NCBI GenBank assembly: GCA_964589145.1
Contig: CAZPSL010000071.1
Location: 1-16,183, forward strand
Direction of reading: 5' to 3'
From: UBA11858 sp964589145
GTDB taxonomy: Bacteria; Chloroflexota; Anaerolineae; Anaerolineales; UBA11858
Length of the DNA stretch: 16,183 nucleotides
Made by a program: the position numbers and the translations under genes
Shown: positions 13,281 to 16,183 of the stretch, in pieces
Position numbering within the stretch: position 1 is the stretch's first letter
Layout of the letters: each line of letters begins with the position of its first letter
The notes under the pieces: model-generated
Databases searched by the model: none
What the model saw: the letters and a program-made list of their open reading frames with translations, nothing else
Told to the model about the DNA's origin: nothing

Positions 13281-14510
13281 ATGTATCAACCATTAGACGA
13301 AAACCTGTTATCTGCATTAGAGCAAAAGGAAGAAGAAACCTTCCCGATTGCACAACTGGTCAACGAGGGCCGCAGCAAAGGCTTTGTGACCCTCGAGGAC
13401 ATTCTGCATCTGTTCCCGGAGGCCGAACGCAGCGTTGAGCAGTTGGAGGAGGTCTTTTCGGCGTTGCTCAGCGCAGGCATTCCCTATATTGACGAAATGC
13501 CGGAAGAATCAGAAGCGGAAGAAGGGCCTGTGCTAGACGACGAAGAAGACGAGGAAAACGAAGATACTGCTGAACCGAGCGAGGACTATCTGGCGCATAT
13601 TGAGATCAACGACACGGTTGGCCTGTATCTCAAAGAAGCCGGGCGCGTCCCGCTGCTGACCCAGGCGGAAGAGATCGAAATCACCCAGCGGATTGAGCGC
13701 GGCCGCGAAGCCATGAACCGCCTCGCTCAGGGCGGCCTGACCCCGGAAGAGCGCGAACGCCTGCGCTGGGAGATTCAGGATGGCTGGGATGCCCGCGAGC
13801 ATCTGATTACCGCCAACGCCCGTTTGGTGATCAGCGTTGCCAAAAAATACATGGGGCGCGGTGTGCCCTTCCTTGATTTGATTCAGGAAGGTAATATCGG
13901 CCTGATGCGTGCTGCCAAAAAGTTCGATTACACGCGCGGCTACAAGTTCAGCACCTACGCGACCTGGTGGATCCGCCAGGCGGTGACGCGTGCCATCGCC
14001 GACCAGGGGCGCACCATCCGCGTCCCTGTGCACATGGGCGATCAGGTCAGCCGGATGCTGCGCATCCAGCACCAACTCAAACAGAAGTACGGCCGCGACC
14101 CCACGATGGAAGAGGTCGCCGAGGCTCTGGATGTGCCGCCCAAGAAGGTGGAAGAGATGATCCAGTTGGCGCGGCACCCGCTCTCACTGCAAATGCCCAT
14201 CGGGGAAGAAGCCGATGATGACGTGCTCGGCGACTTCATCGAAGATGAGAATTCCCCGCCCCCGGATGAAACCGCAGCCAACAACCTGCTGCATGAGCAG
14301 TTGACCGGCATCCTGGACTCGCTGCCGCCGCGCGAAGCCCGCATCCTGCAACTGCGTTACGGTCTGCTTGATGGGCAGTACCTGACCCTCAACGAGGTCG
14401 GCCAGAAGATGGGCGTGACCCGCGAACGCGTCCGCCAGATTGAAGCCCAGGCGCTGCGCCGCCTGCGCACACCCAACATTCAAAAAGCGCTGCACGCATA
14501 TCTGGATTGA
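13281..14510 (+). CDS. rpoD: Primary RNA polymerase sigma factor (sigma-70 / SigA)
   Basis: The 409-residue group 1 sigma factor directs core RNA polymerase to housekeeping promoters. A short region 1.1-like part (1-70) is followed by an acidic linker (73-100, rich in Glu/Asp). Region 1.2 starts at NDTVGLYLKEAGRVPLLT (110-127). Region 2 runs from about 172 to 249, with the core-binding and -10 recognition helix KFSTYATWWIRQAVTRAI (222-239). Region 3 spans about 250-335, including the 3.0 helix that contacts extended -10 TG. Region 4 ends in the -35 helix-turn-helix LTLNEVGQKMGVTRERVRQ (368-386). The ATG at 13281 has only a weak ribosome-binding site (GAAG). It is probably monocistronic, with a -10 at 13223-13228 and a terminator at 14529-14563. 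The several extended -10 boxes in this window fit its use. Confidence 0.96.
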   Translation: MYQPLDENLLSALEQKEEETFPIAQLVNEGRSKGFVTLEDILHLFPEAERSVEQLEEVFSALLSAGIPYIDEMPEESEAEEGPVLDDEEDEENEDTAEPSEDYLAHIEINDTVGLYLKEAGRVPLLTQAEEIEITQRIERGREAMNRLAQGGLTPEERERLRWEIQDGWDAREHLITANARLVISVAKKYMGRGVPFLDLIQEGNIGLMRAAKKFDYTRGYKFSTYATWWIRQAVTRAIADQGRTIRVPVHMGDQVSRMLRIQHQLKQKYGRDPTMEEVAEALDVPPKKVEEMIQLARHPLSLQMPIGEEADDDVLGDFIEDENSPPPDETAANNLLHEQLTGILDSLPPREARILQLRYGLLDGQYLTLNEVGQKMGVTRERVRQIEAQALRRLRTPNIQKALHAYLD

Positions 14511-14528
14511 GCGCAGGGAGTGAAATCC

Positions 14529-14563
14529 AAAGAGCGCTGCGAGAAACTCGCAGCGCTCTTTTT
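14529..14563 (+). terminator. Intrinsic terminator of rpoD
   Basis: AAAGAGCGCTGCGAG (14529-14543) pairs perfectly with 14547-14561 around an AAA loop, and the T-run continues to 14563. It starts 18 bp after the rpoD stop. The reverse direction has only a short T tract, so it may act weakly for the convergent recJ gene. Confidence 0.92.
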
Positions 14564-14737
14564 CTGTTTCAGCACCCTGAGGACGGGAAAGGGAACCCGA
14601 ATGCAGCGAATGGGACAAGTATCACACAAAAAAATTCATAATGCTCGCCCCATTTGCGGCTGTTCGTGCTGCAAAACAGGTGCCCGGCATCATACCGAAA
14701 ATTCAGCCGGAATTCCGCTGAACCGCAAGAGCAGAGT
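14564..14737. other. Intergenic region between convergent rpoD and recJ
   Basis: No supported gene is seen here. An imperfect inverted repeat (TTCAGCCGGAA, then TTCCGCTGAA, about 14702-14722, with one bulged C) lies just beyond the recJ stop. It could be part of its 3' end, but it lacks a T-run. Confidence 0.4.
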
Positions 14738-16183
14738 TCAGAACGCCCGCTTTCTGAAGTGTGCCCGGTAGGCTGCCGCCTCTTCCAGCATCGCCCGGAG
14801 TTCGGCAGCGATTTCATTTGCCTCCGCCCGCTCAACACCGTCACCCTGTTCCAGCGTGAACGCATCCTCCCCCCGCTCCGTTACGCGCACCGCGCCCTTC
14901 GCCTCCAGCCAGAGCAGCCCCATGCGTACCGCACTCACTCGCTGTGCCGTTGCCGCAGCCAGCGCGTCCAGGTCGGCACGCCCGCCCCGTTCCCGCAGGG
15001 CAAACTTCACCAGCCCCGCCAGCCGCTCCAAAAACGCACGCGGCGCCGCGCTGCCGGGCTCCACAGCAAACAGGTACACCCGCTGCGGCTGCACCCGTTC
15101 CAGGGCGGTCTGCCACTCCAGCGGGCCGGGCGGGGCGGTCCACACGGCAAAATCCTCGGCGGGAGAAAGTTCGTTCCGGTCGCGCCCGCCAACCCGGTTT
15201 TTGACCGTCCCCTCCGCCCAGATTTCCAGGCCGGAGATTTCACCTTTCAGGCGGGATAACTCCATTTTGGGATTTGCCGCATCCCGAAAATCCACCGCCT
15301 CCCAAATCGGAGCCCCGGACGCGGCCTCAGGGCGGGATTCCGCTATGGGCAGGCGGGCATCCACCCACTCCAGTTGCAGCCGCCGTTCCCCCTTGAAGGT
15401 GTTCGCCCGAAGGCGGTAGGCCAAATCGAAGGTCTGCCCCGCCTTTGGGAGCGGGAAACCTGCCCCGCTCCACCAGACCACTTCCTGATGCTGCCTCGCT
15501 TCATCGGCAACCACCAGCCGCCGATGGGTCTTGTTCACTCCCATCAGGGTCTGGCTGACCAGTTTCAGGCCGCGGGTCGCCAGCGTCAGGGGCGGGTTGC
15601 CCTCCCCAAAGGGGGACAGCCGGTTGAGATCATCCACCAGTTCCAGGGAAAGCGACTCCAGGGGCAGGTAGGCGTCAATTTGCAGGGTTTTGCGCGGGGG
15701 CCTGCCGTCCAGTTGTGCCAGCACCGCCCGTCCGAGACCGTTGCGGAAGCGCGGGATGTTCTCCTTGGGCAGGGATAACCCCGCCGCGCCGCGGTGCCCC
15801 CCGAAGCCGGTCAGCAACGCCTTCTGGGTGGCGATTGCATCCCGCAGGTGAACCCCCGCCACGGAGCGCGCCGAGCCGCGGGCGATGCCGTCCTCCCCGA
15901 TGGAGAGCAGCACCGCGGGCTTTTCAAACCGTTCCGCCAGACGGCTGGCAACGATGCCGACCACGCCGGTGTGCCAGTTGGGATGCGCCAGCACCAGCGC
16001 GGCGGAATCGAGCAGGGTGCGGTCGCGCTTGATTTGCTCCAGCGCGGCCTGAGTGATTTGCTCGGTGAGCAGGCGGCGGCGCTCGTTGAGCGTTTCGAGA
16101 CGGGTCGCCAGTTCCTGGGCGCGGGCGGGGTTGGTGGTGGTGAACAGTTCCACGATGGCGTTGGCATCGTCGAGACGGCCCAG
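14738..16183 (-). CDS. recJ: Single-stranded-DNA exonuclease RecJ, C-terminal part (gene runs off the window)
   Basis: The last 481 codons are present; the frame is open through the right edge, so the N-terminal DHH catalytic domain lies outside. The visible part begins LGRLDDANAIVEL, matching the segment after the DHH domain. The DHHA1 domain has HPNWHTGVVGIVASRL (fragment residues 67-82) and GFGGHRGAAGLSL (126-138). An OB-fold-like region follows (LSPFGEGNPPLTL, 189-201), then a C-terminal extension of about 200 residues with a helical, winged-helix-looking end. RecJ degrades single-stranded DNA 5' to 3' in recombination and mismatch repair. The extension beyond the OB fold is lineage-specific in appearance and I cannot assign its role. 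A GTG near 16153 is internal, not a start. Confidence 0.92.
   Translation of the reverse strand: MGRLDDANAIVELFTTTNPARAQELATRLETLNERRRLLTEQITQAALEQIKRDRTLLDSAALVLAHPNWHTGVVGIVASRLAERFEKPAVLLSIGEDGIARGSARSVAGVHLRDAIATQKALLTGFGGHRGAAGLSLPKENIPRFRNGLGRAVLAQLDGRPPRKTLQIDAYLPLESLSLELVDDLNRLSPFGEGNPPLTLATRGLKLVSQTLMGVNKTHRRLVVADEARQHQEVVWWSGAGFPLPKAGQTFDLAYRLRANTFKGERRLQLEWVDARLPIAESRPEAASGAPIWEAVDFRDAANPKMELSRLKGEISGLEIWAEGTVKNRVGGRDRNELSPAEDFAVWTAPPGPLEWQTALERVQPQRVYLFAVEPGSAAPRAFLERLAGLVKFALRERGGRADLDALAAATAQRVSAVRMGLLWLEAKGAVRVTERGEDAFTLEQGDGVERAEANEIAAELRAMLEEAAAYRAHFRKRAF

Noticed and set aside
16151..16153. GTG as the start of recJ
   Set aside because: The same frame continues to the window edge with RecJ-like sequence (LGRLDDANAI), so the codon is internal.

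Overview
The window looks like a chromosomal segment of a GC-rich Chloroflexota bacterium, probably class Anaerolineae. I infer this from the family-level look of the proteins: a primary sigma factor with a short region 1.1, a class A penicillin-binding protein with a Thr-Pro tail, a YkuD transpeptidase and a MenA/UbiE-like pair. The intergenic DNA is also crowded with short palindromic repeats. No tRNA, rRNA, CRISPR array, prophage or transposase gene is visible.

Layout. Positions 1-149 are the right part of a small repeat element, followed by a promoter, a cold-shock protein gene and a bidirectional terminator. Positions 613-6062 hold a four-gene minus-strand operon, read from right to left: a MaoC-type hydratase, a bifunctional class A PBP, MenA, and a UbiE-like methyltransferase. 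It combines peptidoglycan polymerisation with probable menaquinone tail attachment and methylation. Divergent from it, on the plus strand, are an Asp/Glu-racemase family gene and, 22 bp downstream, a 733-residue protein of unknown function with a zinc ribbon and a degenerate DNA-methyltransferase-like N-terminus. Next come an exported L,D-transpeptidase, dihydrolipoamide dehydrogenase, the primary sigma factor RpoD with a strong terminator, and the 3' part of recJ, which converges from the right edge.

The most interesting signal is non-coding. A 23-24 bp motif (TTTCTACATCTTTTGC, then TTGCACC or CTGCACC) occurs ten times, only between genes and in both orientations. The copies pair as terminal inverted repeats around four element bodies (three of about 180 bp, one of 260 bp), and further partial copies are present. 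The full elements are flanked by 9-10 bp direct repeats, perfect in two cases and 8/10 in two, so they behave like non-autonomous transposable elements (MITEs). Three share one body with a 33 bp palindrome; the other two have unrelated bodies.

At four promoters (csp, maoC operon, L,D-transpeptidase, lpdA) the nearest motif ends exactly 40-41 bp upstream of the first base of a plausible -10 box, although the sequence in between is unrelated. Where two elements sit in tandem, each lies at the same boundary, as if new copies repeatedly entered the same promoter-fixed position. This suggests either insertion aimed at the upstream edge of promoters (about -52) or a motif that acts at a fixed distance from RNA polymerase. 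The -10 boxes are predicted by eye and need transcription start mapping.
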